Positions 1-8,702 of a stretch of 64,000 nt of DNA are shown here, piece after piece. The stretch is from contig NC_081553.1 of the NCBI RefSeq assembly GCF_963082655.1, forward strand, positions 230,255,754 through 230,319,753, in the 5' to 3' direction. Position numbers and translations under genes: made by a program. The stretch's first letter is position 1, and every line of letters begins with the position of its first letter. This DNA is from Stomoxys calcitrans (taxonomy: Eukaryota; Arthropoda; Insecta; Diptera; Muscidae). The notes below the pieces were generated by a model that was not told the origin of the DNA, did not search any database, and saw only the letters and a list, made by a program, of their open reading frames with translations.

Positions 1-271
1 CAGGGGAAAACTTCTCACATATCAATAAGTGCTGTCTGATTCAAGTTTAAGCTCAACGATAAGGGGCCTCCTTTTTATAGCCGAGTCCGGACGGCGTGCC
101 GCAGTGCGACACCTCTATGGAGAGAAGTTTAACATGGCATAGTACCTCACCAATGTTGCCAGCTTTAGGAAGGGAAAACCACCGCTGAAAATTTTTTCTG
201 ATGGTCTCGCCAGGATTCGAACCCAGGCGTACAACGTCTTAGGCGAATATGCTAACCCCTGCGCTACTGTG
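1..271 (-). mobile_element. tRNA-derived SINE, 3' end cut by window edge
   Basis: Minus-strand copy of the window's main SINE. Read on the minus strand it has a box-A-like GCGCAGGGGTTAGC at its 5' end (near 270-255), a box B GGGTTCGAATCC near 225, then the body with CCACCGCTGAA and GGCTATAAAAAG complements. The 3' end is lost at the window start. The right flank is A-family element sequence (AAATTTGGCACAAAT), so it inserted into that repeat. SINEs of this kind are Pol III transcripts copied by a partner LINE; no coding capacity is expected. Confidence 0.88.
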
Positions 272-1214
272 AAATTTGGCACAAATATTTTTTATTAGTG
301 TAAGTCGGTTGGGATTTTAAATAGGCCAAATCGGTCTATGTTTTGATATAGCTGCCATATAAACCGATCTGGGGTCTTGGCTTCTTAAGTCTCAAGAGGG
401 CACAATTCTCGTTCTATTTGAAAAATCACTCCCAACAGTATAGTTCAAATCGGTGCATAACCTGATATAGCTGGCATATAAACCGATCTTGGGTCTTGAC
501 TTTTTCAGCTTTTAGAGGGCGTAATTCCTATGCGATTTGGTTGTAATTTTGCAAGTGGTATTATGATATCATTTCCAACAGCTGTGCTGAGTATGGTCCA
601 AATCAGTCTATAACCTGGTATAGCTGTCATATAAACCGTTCTGGGTCTTGATTTCTTGAGCCGCTAGAGGGCGCAATTCTCATCCGATTTGGCTGAAATT
701 TTGCATGAGGTGTTTTGTTTTGACTTTCAACAACTGTGTTAGGTATGGGTGAAATTGATGCATAACCTGATATAGCTGCCATATGAGCCGATCTTGGATC
801 TTGACTTCTTGAGCCGCTAGTGGGCGCAATTATCATCCGATTTGGCAGACATTGTATACACAGGCTTCTCCCATGACCTTTAACATACGTGTCCAATATG
901 GCCTGAATCGACCTATAGCTTGATACAGCTCCCATATAAACCGATCTCCCGATTTTGCTTCTTGAGACCCTAGAAGGCGCAATTCTTATACAAATGGACT
1001 GAAATATAAAACAATGACGTCTACCATGTTCAGCATTCAATTATGGTCCGAATCGGACTTTAACTTGATATAACTCCAATAACATAACAGTTCTTATTCA
1101 ATATTCTCTATTTGTCTAAAAAGAGATACCGCTCATAGAATTCGACAAATGCGATCCATGGTGGAGGGTATATAAGATTCGGCCCGGCCGAACTTAGCAC
1201 GCTCTTACTTGTTT
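272..1214 (-). mobile_element. A-family mini-me/DINE-like element
   Basis: Non-autonomous element in minus orientation. Its GC-rich palindromic end (GGCCCGGCCGAA followed by TTAGCACGCTCTTACTTG) lies at about 1176-1213, next to CCATGGTGGAGGGTATAT. The body holds tandem units of about 150-160 bp, each with TGATATAGCTGCCATATAAA, CGATCT and CGATTTGGCTGAAATTTTGC. Comparison with other copies suggests a Helentron-associated (DINE-1/mini-me) element; the class is inferred from architecture. The distal end is replaced by the SINE at 1-271. Open frames across it are chance. Confidence 0.75.
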
Positions 1215-1638
1215 TTTTTTTTCTCATTTTCTCCCACTTTGCGGTGGTCCCTACAAACAAATGCACTGATACAGGGTATAAAAACCATGTTTCACAGTAG
1301 TGTTGAAGGTTATTATTGTATATAACAAAACAAAACAGATGTCGCCACGTTAAGGTATCCTGCTGTTAAAATATCTCCACAAAGTTGTATCGCAAAGCAG
1401 CTTTCCGTTTGCACCCATCACCAAAAATAAGGCCGCTTATAAATTGCATTGAAAACATTAATTGGAGTGCACTCATTGATATCAAAGACGCATCTTCTGT
1501 TCCTAAATGGATTTCGTCATTACAAAATTTTTGTTTTACACAAAATGTATATCAACTTCTTACTTATATGGCTACTGTCTACATTTTTAAAATATTATAT
1601 GAGTTGTGCTAAAACCTATTTGCAAATTATTACTCATA
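1215..1638. other. Anonymous AT-rich DNA
   Basis: A poly-T run of about 12 at 1211-1222 follows the A element. The rest has no recognisable gene, repeat family or RNA. Two short overlapping open frames around 1385-1697 run into the MITE and have no recognisable domain. Confidence 0.5.
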
Positions 1639-1870
1639 CAGGGTGGCTGATGAAAGCCGCTACCAAAAAAAAATGTAATAACTTTTTTTCTATTTAATAA
1701 TAATAATTTAATAATTAATTTAATTAATTAATTAATTAATTTAATTAATAATAATTTAATAATTAATTTAATAATTTAATTTAACATGAATAAAAGAAAA
1801 ATGTATTCCATACACCGAAAAAAAAATTTAGCAATATTCATCATTGTAGCAATATTCATCAGCCACCCTG
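1639..1870. mobile_element. MITE with CAGGGTGGCTGATGA inverted ends
   Basis: A 232-bp element bounded by terminal inverted repeats beginning CAGGGTGGCTGATGA at the left (1639) and its complement ending at 1870. It is flanked on both sides by TA (1637-1638 and 1871-1872), the target duplication of Tc1/mariner transposons. The centre (about 1696-1785) is almost pure A/T, built from TTAAT and AATAAT blocks that can fold back. No coding capacity. Tc1/mariner superfamily is inferred from the TA duplication and ends. Confidence 0.82.
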
Positions 1871-1872
1871 TA

Positions 1873-2267
1873 TAATCCAAATAAAGTTAAAACTAATAAC
1901 TTTTAATGTCGAAATTCCATAGATGTATAAACAAATAAATTAGTAAATCTTGTGCAAATATTTTGCAGATAATTGGTTTGCAACTAATCCATGGACAATC
2001 ATTAGCATAATTGGGCAAAAAAAAACATAAAAAAACAAAGAACAAAACAAGAAAATATTCAATTTAATTGGACAATTGAGTTGTAATGCAGCTATAATCC
2101 GCAAACAAATGATAAGGGCAACCTCAAACAAATATGCATAATAAATTTGCAAAACTTGAGTCAACAAAAATGCAATTAAAATGTTAATTAATGGGAAAAT
2201 TGCCAGTGCAGAATGCTAATTGCAGCAGCCAATAGATGGATGTCATATGAATTTAACATGGAAATAT
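1873..2267. other. Anonymous AT-rich DNA
   Basis: No gene, RNA or recognised repeat seen. A 75-codon minus-strand open frame at 1940-2167 is hydrophobic and low in complexity with no known motif; treated as chance. Confidence 0.5.
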
Positions 2268-2338
2268 TTTTAAGTTGAATCCATGGTGGTGGGTTCCACA
2301 GATTTGGCCCGGCCAGACTTTGCTTATTTTTACTTGTC
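2268..2338 (-). mobile_element. Terminal relic of A-like element
   Basis: Only the palindromic end survives: AATCCATGGTGGTGGGTTCC, then TTTGGCCCGGCCAGACTT and a TTTTTACTTG end. This is the GGTGGGTTCC variant also seen at 11062-11125 and 43845-43912. The neighbouring SINE abuts it at 2339. Confidence 0.65.
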
Positions 2339-2584
2339 GAGTGCAGTCAGATTCAAGTTTAACTCAATGATAAGGAGCCTCGTTTTTATAGCCGAGTCCG
2401 AACGGCGTGCCGCAGTGCGACACCTCTTTGGAAAGAACTTTTACATGGCATAGTACCTCACAAATGTTGCCAGCATTATGAGGGGAAAACCACCGCTGAA
2501 TTTTTTTTCCGATGGTCCCGCCAGGATTCGAACCCATGCGTTCGGAGTCACAGGCGAATATGCTAACCTCTGTGCTACGGTGGT
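2339..2584 (-). mobile_element. SINE, 3' end missing
   Basis: Minus-strand SINE with the Pol III box region (GGATTCGAACCC complement near 2524-2535; CTAACCTCTGTGCTACGG at 2563-2580) and the GGCTATAAAAACGAGG complement. It stops at GAGTGCAGTC, before the usual GTGAGAAGTTTGCCCC 3' segment. That missing segment occurs immediately to the right in the opposite orientation (2585-2666). Confidence 0.85.
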
Positions 2585-2666
2585 CAGCGGTGGTTATCCC
2601 CTCATTGATTTGTGAGAAGTTTGCCCCAGTTCCTTAATAGGATGTTTATGGGCAAATTTGCATTGC
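2585..2666 (+). mobile_element. SINE fragment with internal deletion, inverted
   Basis: Plus-strand piece containing CAGCGGTGGTTATCCCCTC joined directly to ATTGATTTGTGAGAAG and continuing to the SINE 3' end GGGCAAATTTGCATTGC. Full copies have about 150 bp between those two blocks. Both deletion edges carry CTC, so the loss may have used microhomology. It lies head-on against the 3'-deficient SINE at 2339-2584. Confidence 0.8.
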
Positions 2667-2709
2667 AGATTTTTTTATATAAAGTCAAATACAGCAATTT
2701 GTTGTTATA

Positions 2710-2946
2710 TTGGTTGCCCAAAAAGTAATTGCGGATTTTTCATATAGTCGGTGTTGACAAATTTTTTCACAGCTTGTGACTCTGTAATTGCATTCTTTCT
2801 TCTGTCAGTTATCAGCTGTTACTTTTAGCTTGCTTTAGAAAAAAAGTGTAAAAAAAAGTATATTTGATTAAAGTTCATTCTAAGTTTTATTAAAAATGCA
2901 TTTACTTTCTTTTAAAAAATCCGCAATTACTTTTTGGGCAACCCAA
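2710..2946 (+). mobile_element. mariner-type MITE, copy 1
   Basis: A 237-bp element with inverted ends of about 30 bp: TTGGTTGCCCAAAAAGTAA at the left and TTACTTTTTGGGCAACCCAA at the right, flanked by TA at 2708-2709 and 2947-2948. The terminus closely resembles mariner ends (compare GGTTGGTGCAAAAGTAATTGCGG in the Hsmar1 group, from memory). The interior has no transposase. A second copy in opposite orientation lies at 16356-16591. It would depend on a mariner transposase encoded elsewhere. Confidence 0.88.
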
Positions 2947-2948
2947 TA

Positions 2949-3362
2949 TATTCCCTATGCTAAAGATTCCATCCCAATCAAATTGAATACCTCTATGCAT
3001 GTTCTCTTTTGCAGTGTTTCAGAAAAAAACCATTTCATCTGTAAATTTGTTTTTGTTGTTTACTATAATTGCCATTAAATGCCATTAATCAACACGATTG
3101 TTTTCATCTTGTTGTTTTTGTTGTTGTTTCTTTAGCGTAAACAACTCTACAATAACATTTCATTTGTGTATGCCAACAAACAGGCTATGGGAATATTGGC
3201 AGATGAAAATATTAACATGCACTTTGCCAAAGAGGGGATGGATGAATGAATGATATCCTTAAGCTTTTCATGATAATTAATTATGTTTTGCATACTGTTA
3301 TGAAAATCTGACCCCTGCACAATGAAAAATAAAATCGGTTACTATTGAAAAAAATTTCTTTT
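2949..3362. other. Anonymous DNA
   Basis: Single-copy-looking sequence with short GTTGTTTTT runs near 3105-3130. No gene or repeat family recognised. Confidence 0.45.
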
Positions 3363-4543
3363 AAACAAGTAAGAGTGTGATAAGTTCGGCCAGGCCGAAT
3401 CTTATATACCCTCCACCATGGATCGCATTTGTCGAGTTCTTTGCGCAGTATCTCTTTTTAGGCAAACAAAGAATAATGAATAAGAACGCTCTAGCGGCTT
3501 AAGAAGTCAAGATCCGATGAACCGATTTGAACCATACTTAGCGCAGCTGTTGGAAGTGATAACAAACCACTACGTGCAAAATTTTAGTCAAATCGGACGA
3601 GAATTGCGCTATCTTGAGGCTCAAGAAGTCAAGACCCCAGATCGGTTTATATGGCAGCTACATCAAAACATGGACCGATTTGCAGTCCCAACCGACCTAC
3701 ACTAATAAAAAGTATTTGTGCAAAATTTCAAGCGCCTAGCTTTACTCGTTCGAAAGTTAGGGTGCTTTCGACAGACAGACGGAGGGACGCACGGGCAGAT
3801 GAACAGACGGACGGACGGGCAGACGGACGGACAGACTGACGGACAGACAGACTGACAGACGGACGGACCGATAGACGGACAGACGGACGGACCGATAGAC
3901 GGACAGATGGACGGACGGACCGATAGACGGACAGATGGACGGACGGACAGACGGACGGACAGACAGACGGACGGACAGACGGACGGACAGACGGACGGAC
4001 AGACGGACGGACAGACGGACGGACAGACGGACGGACAGACGGACGGACAGACGGACGGACAGACGGACGGACAGACGGACGGACAGACGGACGGACAGAC
4101 GGACGGACAGACGGACGGACAGACGGACGGACAGACGGACGGACAGACGGACGGACAGACGGACGGACAGACGGACGGACAGACGGACGGACAGACGGAC
4201 GGACAGACGGACGGACAGACGGACGGACAGACGGACGGACGGACAGGCGGGTAGAAGGACAGACAATTGCGGCTTCCAGGGGCTGAAGATCTCACGATCT
4301 AAACTCGGAAGATCGGTTTATATGGGAGCTTTACTAGGTTATAGACCGATTTGGACCTTACTAAGCACGGTTGTTAGAAGTTGTAACGGAACACTACGCG
4401 CAAAATTTCTGACAAATCGGACAACAATTTTGACCTATATCAGGTTATATACCGATTTAGAACATACTCTCCATGCATGCTGGAAGTAATAACACAAACT
4501 TTGTGCTGTTTGCGCTTACAAACAGAACACTTTGCGCTTCTAC
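3363..4543 (+). mobile_element. A-family element containing expanded satellite
   Basis: Starts with AAACAAGTAAGAGTGTG, the palindrome TTCGGCCAGGCCGAA and TATACCCTCCACCATGG (3363-3421). Then come core units with AAATTTTAGTCAAATCGGAC and GGTTTATATGGCAGC. At 3730-3765 it reaches the (GTCY)n-bearing zone, which is blown up into the 12-mer array at 3766-4256. More core sequence follows at 4257-4500, so the copy is rearranged. Open frames here read either the satellite or repeat units. Confidence 0.75.
3766..4256 (+). repeat. 12-bp satellite ACGGACGGACAG (GTCY-type)
   Basis: About 490 bp of GACA/GACG tetramers. From about 3940 to 4235 it settles into a nearly perfect 12-bp unit, ACGGACGGACAG, some 24 copies. 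Because 12 is a multiple of 3, all three plus frames and the complementary frames stay open, giving TDGQ, TDRR, SVCP or SVRL peptides; these are not genes. The array lies exactly where family copies carry a short GACAGACGGACG stretch, so it is an in-place expansion. Confidence 0.95.
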
Positions 4544-4806
4544 TTTTTATACCATTCACCATAGGATGGGGGTGTACTAATTTCGTAATTCTGTTTGTAA
4601 CTCCTCGAAATGTGCATCTAAGGCCCCATAAAGTATATATATTCCTGATCGACATGACACTTTAAGTCGATCTAGCCATGTCCGTCCGCCTGTCTGTCGA
4701 AAGCCCGCTAACTTTCGAAGGAGTAAAGCTACCCGCTTGAAATTTTGCACAAACACTTCTTATTAGTGTAGGTCGGTTGGGATTGTAAATGGGCCAAATC
4801 GGTCCA
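4544..4806 (-). mobile_element. A-family element, minus, running into gap
   Basis: Begins TTTTATACCATTCACCATAGG at about 4544, followed by CCATAAAGTATATATATTCC (TA block), the conserved core with AAGTCGATCTAGCCATGTCC, a short (GTCY)n, then GAAATTTTGCACAAA and TTGGGATTGTAAATGGGCC. This is the best example of the mini-me layout ((TA)n, core, (GTCY)n) at the left half of the window. It is cut by the assembly gap. Confidence 0.78.
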
Positions 4807-5006
4807 NNNNNNNNNNNNNNNNNNNNNNNNNNNNNNNNNNNNNNNNNNNNNNNNNNNNNNNNNNNNNNNNNNNNNNNNNNNNNNNNNNNNNNNNNNNNNN
4901 NNNNNNNNNNNNNNNNNNNNNNNNNNNNNNNNNNNNNNNNNNNNNNNNNNNNNNNNNNNNNNNNNNNNNNNNNNNNNNNNNNNNNNNNNNNNNNNNNNNN
5001 NNNNNN
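4807..5006. other. Assembly gap (200 N)
   Basis: Exactly 200 N. The left edge lies inside A-family core sequence and the right edge in anonymous DNA. Repeat collapse is the likely cause and the true length is unknown. Open frames spanning it have no meaning. Confidence 0.98.
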
Positions 5007-5589
5007 AATAATCAGAAAGTAACCACATTTGAATGCCAACCAAGAAGAAGCATGAATTAGCAACAAAAAAGAAAAAAATCTTGCAATTTATTTCTAGCGA
5101 AACATTTTATTTCGTGTCGAATGAGTAACTTTTTTTTAGAGATTTTTCTTTTCCTAATGCCACCACCACCCTAAATTTGAGGAACTTCTACAAAAGTTGC
5201 TAAATTTCGTGGAAGTTTTTCTTTTTATTTTGGTTAAGTTGAAGTGGGAAATGCTCCCTTCTGCCTAATGGACAAAGAAACCGCAATTATGAGTGTTTAT
5301 GATGAAATCACTAACTTTATGCGGTGGGGGTAAGATGTCATACTGAGGGGATGCGAATCTGTTAAATTTTTTTTTTGGGAAAATGAGATTTTATGCAAAA
5401 AGTTTTTGAGTACCTGGGGGTACAAAGACAGAACAAACCAGATGAGGGGTTCGTTTTTTTATAATAAATTTTAAGGTGAATTTAATAAACAATTGACTTA
5501 AGAAATTTAATGTTTAAAAAAATTTGCCTTCAAAAACATAGACACAATTGTTTTTGTACACACCACCTACGATAGGAGAAGAAGAATAT
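5007..5589. other. Anonymous AT-rich DNA
   Basis: Single-copy-looking sequence with several A and T runs. No gene, RNA or repeat family recognised. Confidence 0.5.
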
Positions 5590-7557
5590 GTGTTCTTGAC
5601 CGTCTTGACAATCTGAGTCGACATGTCCGTTCGACTGTGGAAATCACGATAGCGGTCGAACGAATAAAGATATCCGCTTCAAATTTTGCACAGAGAGATT
5701 CTTATTGATGTAGATTGTTGGGGATTTGCAAATGGACCATATTGGATTAGCCCCATTTAAACTGATCTGCCGATTTGAGATATTGAGCATCTGGAAGGCC
5801 CTATTGTTGTCCGATTAGTCTTAAATTTTGCACATGGTATTTTGATATGACTTCCAAGATACGTGCGAAGTACCATCCACACCGATCTATAACCTGATAT
5901 AGCTCGCCTGTAAACCGATCTCCCAATTAAACATCTTGACCCTTTAGAGGCCGCAATTGTAATCCGATTAGGCTGACATTTTGCACATAGTATTCTGATA
6001 TGCTTTCCAATATGCGTGCTTGAAATTTTGCATACATACTTAATATTGATGTAGTTCGTTGGGGATTGCAAATGGGCCATATCGGTTCAGATTTAGATAT
6101 AGCTCCCATATAAACCGATTTCTCGATTTGATTTGTTGAGCCAATGGAAGCCGCAATTTTTGTCCGATTTGGCTGAAATTTTGCATATAGTGTTCTGTTA
6201 TGACTTCCAATAACTGTGCCAAGTACGGTCCAAATCGGTCAAGAACCTAATATAGCTCCCATATAAACCGATCTCCTGATATGGCTTCTTGAACCCCTGA
6301 AAGCCGAAATTTCTATCCGATTTGGCTGAAATTTTGCACATGGTGTTCTGTTATGACTTCCAACAACTGTGATAAGTACAGTCCACATCGGTCATGAACC
6401 TTATATAGCTCCCATATAAACCGATCTCCCGATTTGACTTATTGAGCCCCTGGAAACAGCAATTTTTGGGTCTTCTTTTATGACTTCCAACAACTCTGCC
6501 AAGTACGGTCCAAATCGGCCTATAACCTGGACTATATCTGTTTATAGACCGATTTAGATCATACTTGACATGGATGATTGAAGTCATATCTCAAGTCATT
6601 GTTCCAAATTTTAGCCAAATCGGTTGAAAATTGAGTCTTCTAGGAAATTTTGCACGTGGTATTTTGGTATCACTTCCAACAACTGCGCTAAGTTTGGTTT
6701 AAATCGGTCCATGTTTTGATATAGCTGCCATATAAATCGATCTTGGGTCTTGACTTCTTGAGCCTCTAGAGTGCGCAATTCTTATGCAATTGGAATGAAA
6801 TTTTGTACGACGTGTTTTGTTATGATATCCAACAACTGTGCCAAGTATGGTTCAAATCGGTCCATAACCTGATATAGCTGTCATATGAACCGATCTCGGG
6901 TCTTGACTTCTTGAGCCTCTAAGGGCGCAGTTCTTATCCAATTTGAATGAATTTTTGAACAAAGTATTTTGTTATGATATCCAACAACTGTGCCAAGTAT
7001 GGTTCAAATCGGTCCATAACCTGATATAGCTGTCACATAAACAGATCTAGGGACTTGACTTCTTGAGCCTCTAGAAGGCGCAATTCTTATCCGATTTGAA
7101 TGAATTTTTGAACGAAGTATTTTATTATGATATCCAGCAACTGCGCCAAGAATGGTTTAAATCGGTCGATAACCTGATATAGCTGTCATATAAACCGATC
7201 TTGGGTCTTGACTTCTTGAGTCTCTAGAGGGCGCAATTCTTATCCGATTTGAATGAATTTTTGAACGAAGTATTTTTTTATGATATCCAGCAACTGTACC
7301 GATTATGGTTCAAATCGGTTCATAACCTGATATAGCTGTCACATAAACAGATCTAGGGACTTGACTTCTTGAGCCTCTAGAGGGCGCAATTCTTATCCGA
7401 TTTGAATGAATTTTTGAACGAAGTATTTTATTATGATATCCAGCAACTGCGCCAAGAATGGTTTAAATCGGTCGATAACCTGATATAGCTGTCATATAAA
7501 CCGATCTTGGGTTTTGACTTCTTGAGTCTCTAGAGGGCGCAATTCTTATCCGATGTA
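5590..7557 (-). mobile_element. Long A-family array, about 12 core units
   Basis: Minus-orientation element of nearly 2 kb. It starts with degraded core (GAGTCGACATGTCCGTTCG near 5615) and AAATTTTGCACAGAG, then runs as tandem units of about 150-160 bp. Each unit carries GATATAGCTCCCATATAAA or GATATAGCTGTCATATAAA, a CGATCT, CTTGACTTCTTGAGCC and CGATTTGGCTGAAATTTTGC. From about 6660 the units switch to a subtype with GATATCCAACAACTG. No palindromic end is present; it stops abruptly at 7557 against mariner-derived sequence. Confidence 0.78.
6887..7557 (+). repeat. Recently amplified 306-bp dimer in A core
   Basis: Within the A array, a two-unit block (about 153 bp each) repeats with a period of 306 bp: ACAGATCTAGGGACTTGAC occurs at 7041 and 7347, and CGATCTTGGGT(C/T)TTGACTTC alternates with it. 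The two dimers are almost identical, unlike the older units to the left. This is higher-order satellite-like amplification. Confidence 0.85.
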
Positions 7558-7690
7558 TGCTTAAGGATACCTCTAACTCACGGTGTGTCATATGACGATC
7601 TTGCATTATAAGTTCATGCACGGCATCAATGCTCTTATGGCACATCAGCCGTTTTTGGACCAGGGAATTCGCGAGCGTAGGCAACGATTG
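7558..7690 (-). pseudogene. mariner transposase N-terminal fragment
   Basis: On the minus strand the frame reading down from 7684 contains KSIDAVHELIMQDRHMTHRE then LEVSLSI. This matches the first helix-turn-helix region of mariner transposases (family pattern: ...AVRELI..DRRVT..EI...LGIS). The catalytic region is absent. On the left it fuses in frame to A-family repeat sequence by chance. Assignment rests on pattern memory, not a search. Confidence 0.6.
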
Positions 7691-7904
7691 AATTCATTAA
7701 ACTAGTTATCCATAATTCTATAGGATGTTGAATCATCGCCATACAAAGATTTAAATTCATTAATCCACTTGAGGCCACCGTAGCGCAGAGGTTAGCATGT
7801 CCGCCTATGACGCTGAAGGCCTGGGTTCGAATGCTGGCGAGACCATCAGAAAAAATTTTCAGCGGTGGTTTTCCCTTCCCAATGCTGACAACATTTGAGA
7901 GGTA

Positions 7905-8511
7905 AAGGGTGATTTTTTTGAGGTTAGGATTTTCATGCATTAGTATTTGACAGATCACGTGGGATTTCAGACATGGTGTCAAAGAGAAAGATGCTCAGTA
8001 TGCTTTGACATTTCATCATGAATAGACTTACTAACGAGCAACGCTTGCAAATCATTGAATTTTATTACCAAAATCAGTGTTCGGTTCGAAATGTGTTCAT
8101 TCACCGTAACGTTGCGTCCAACAGCATCTTTGAAAAAATACGGTCCAATGATTCCACCAGCGTACAAACCACACCAAACAGTGCATTTTTCGGGATGCAT
8201 GGGCAGTTCTTGAACGGCTTCTGGTTGCTCTTCACTCCAAATGCGGCAATTTTGCTTATTTACGTAGCCATTCAACCAGAAATGAGCCTCATCGCTGAAC
8301 AAAATTTGTCAAAATTTGAACACATTTCGAACCGAACACTGATTTTGGTAATAAAATTCAATGATTTGCAAGCGTTGCTCGTTAGTAAGTCTATTCATGA
8401 TGAAATGTCAAAGCATATTGAGCATCTTTCTCTTTGACACCATGTCTGAAATCCCACGTGATCTGTCAAATACTAATGCATGAAAATCCTAACCTCAAAA
8501 AAATCACCCTT
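7905..8511 (-). mobile_element. mariner derivative with 194-bp inverted repeats
   Basis: Bounded by AAAGGGTGATTTTTTTGAGG (7905) and its complement ending at 8511, with TA on both sides (7903-7904, 8512-8513). The arms 7905-8098 and 8318-8511 are 194-bp inverted copies with apparently one mismatch (near 7997). Each arm is the transposase-gene 5' end: the minus reading of the right arm starts MNRLTNEQRLQIIEFYYQNQ. Between the arms lies a catalytic-domain fragment. Both ends are thus 5' ends, and the native 3' end is missing. It cannot make a transposase. Confidence 0.92.
8099..8317 (-). pseudogene. Transposase catalytic fragment between arms
   Basis: On the minus strand the segment reads FSDEAHFWLNGYVNKQNCR, then HPEKCTVWCGLYAGGIIGPY and FFKDAVGRNVTVN. 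This is the region around the first catalytic aspartate of a Tc1/mariner (DD34D-type) transposase. The residues that should precede it, and the second and third catalytic aspartates, are absent. The junction with the N-terminal arm at about 8315 contains a stop in the main frame, so it is non-functional. Confidence 0.85.
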
Positions 8512-8702
8512 TACTATGCCATGTAAAACTTCTCTCCAAAGAGGTGTCGCACTGCGGCACGCCTTTCGGACTCAGCTATAAAAAGGAGGCCCCTTATCAT
8601 TGAGCTTAAACTTGAATCGGACTGCACTCATTGATATGTGAGAAGTTTGCCCCTGTTCCTTAGTGGAATGTTCATGGGCAAAATTTGTACTGTAATCCAC
8701 TT

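Larger units (their letters stand above)
7771..8692 (+). mobile_element. SINE split by mariner derivative
   Basis: The SINE 5' half is 7771-7904 (GAGGCCACCGTAGCGCAGAG, box B near 7825) and the 3' half is 8514-8692 (CTATGCCATGTAAAACTTC to GGGCAAAATTTGTACTG). Flanking direct repeats TAATCCACTT at 7761-7770 and 8693-8702 are a perfect 10-bp target duplication of the original SINE. The 609-bp interruption falls at GAGGTA|CTATGCC, with TA duplicated on each side. This fixes the order of events: SINE first, mariner later. Confidence 0.95.

Noticed and set aside
3702..4489. Long frames of up to 197 codons with SVCP/TDGQ-type repeats on both strands
   Set aside because: A 12-bp satellite keeps all frames open; no non-repeat coding content.
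5590..7557. CRISPR-like regular spacing of repeats
   Set aside because: Units are contiguous homologous monomers without unique spacers, in a eukaryotic repeat.
8018..8437. 139-codon plus frame starting MNRLTNEQRLQI as an intact transposase
   Set aside because: Only the left arm is sense; the rest is antisense catalytic fragment and the inverted arm, so the product is a chance fusion.
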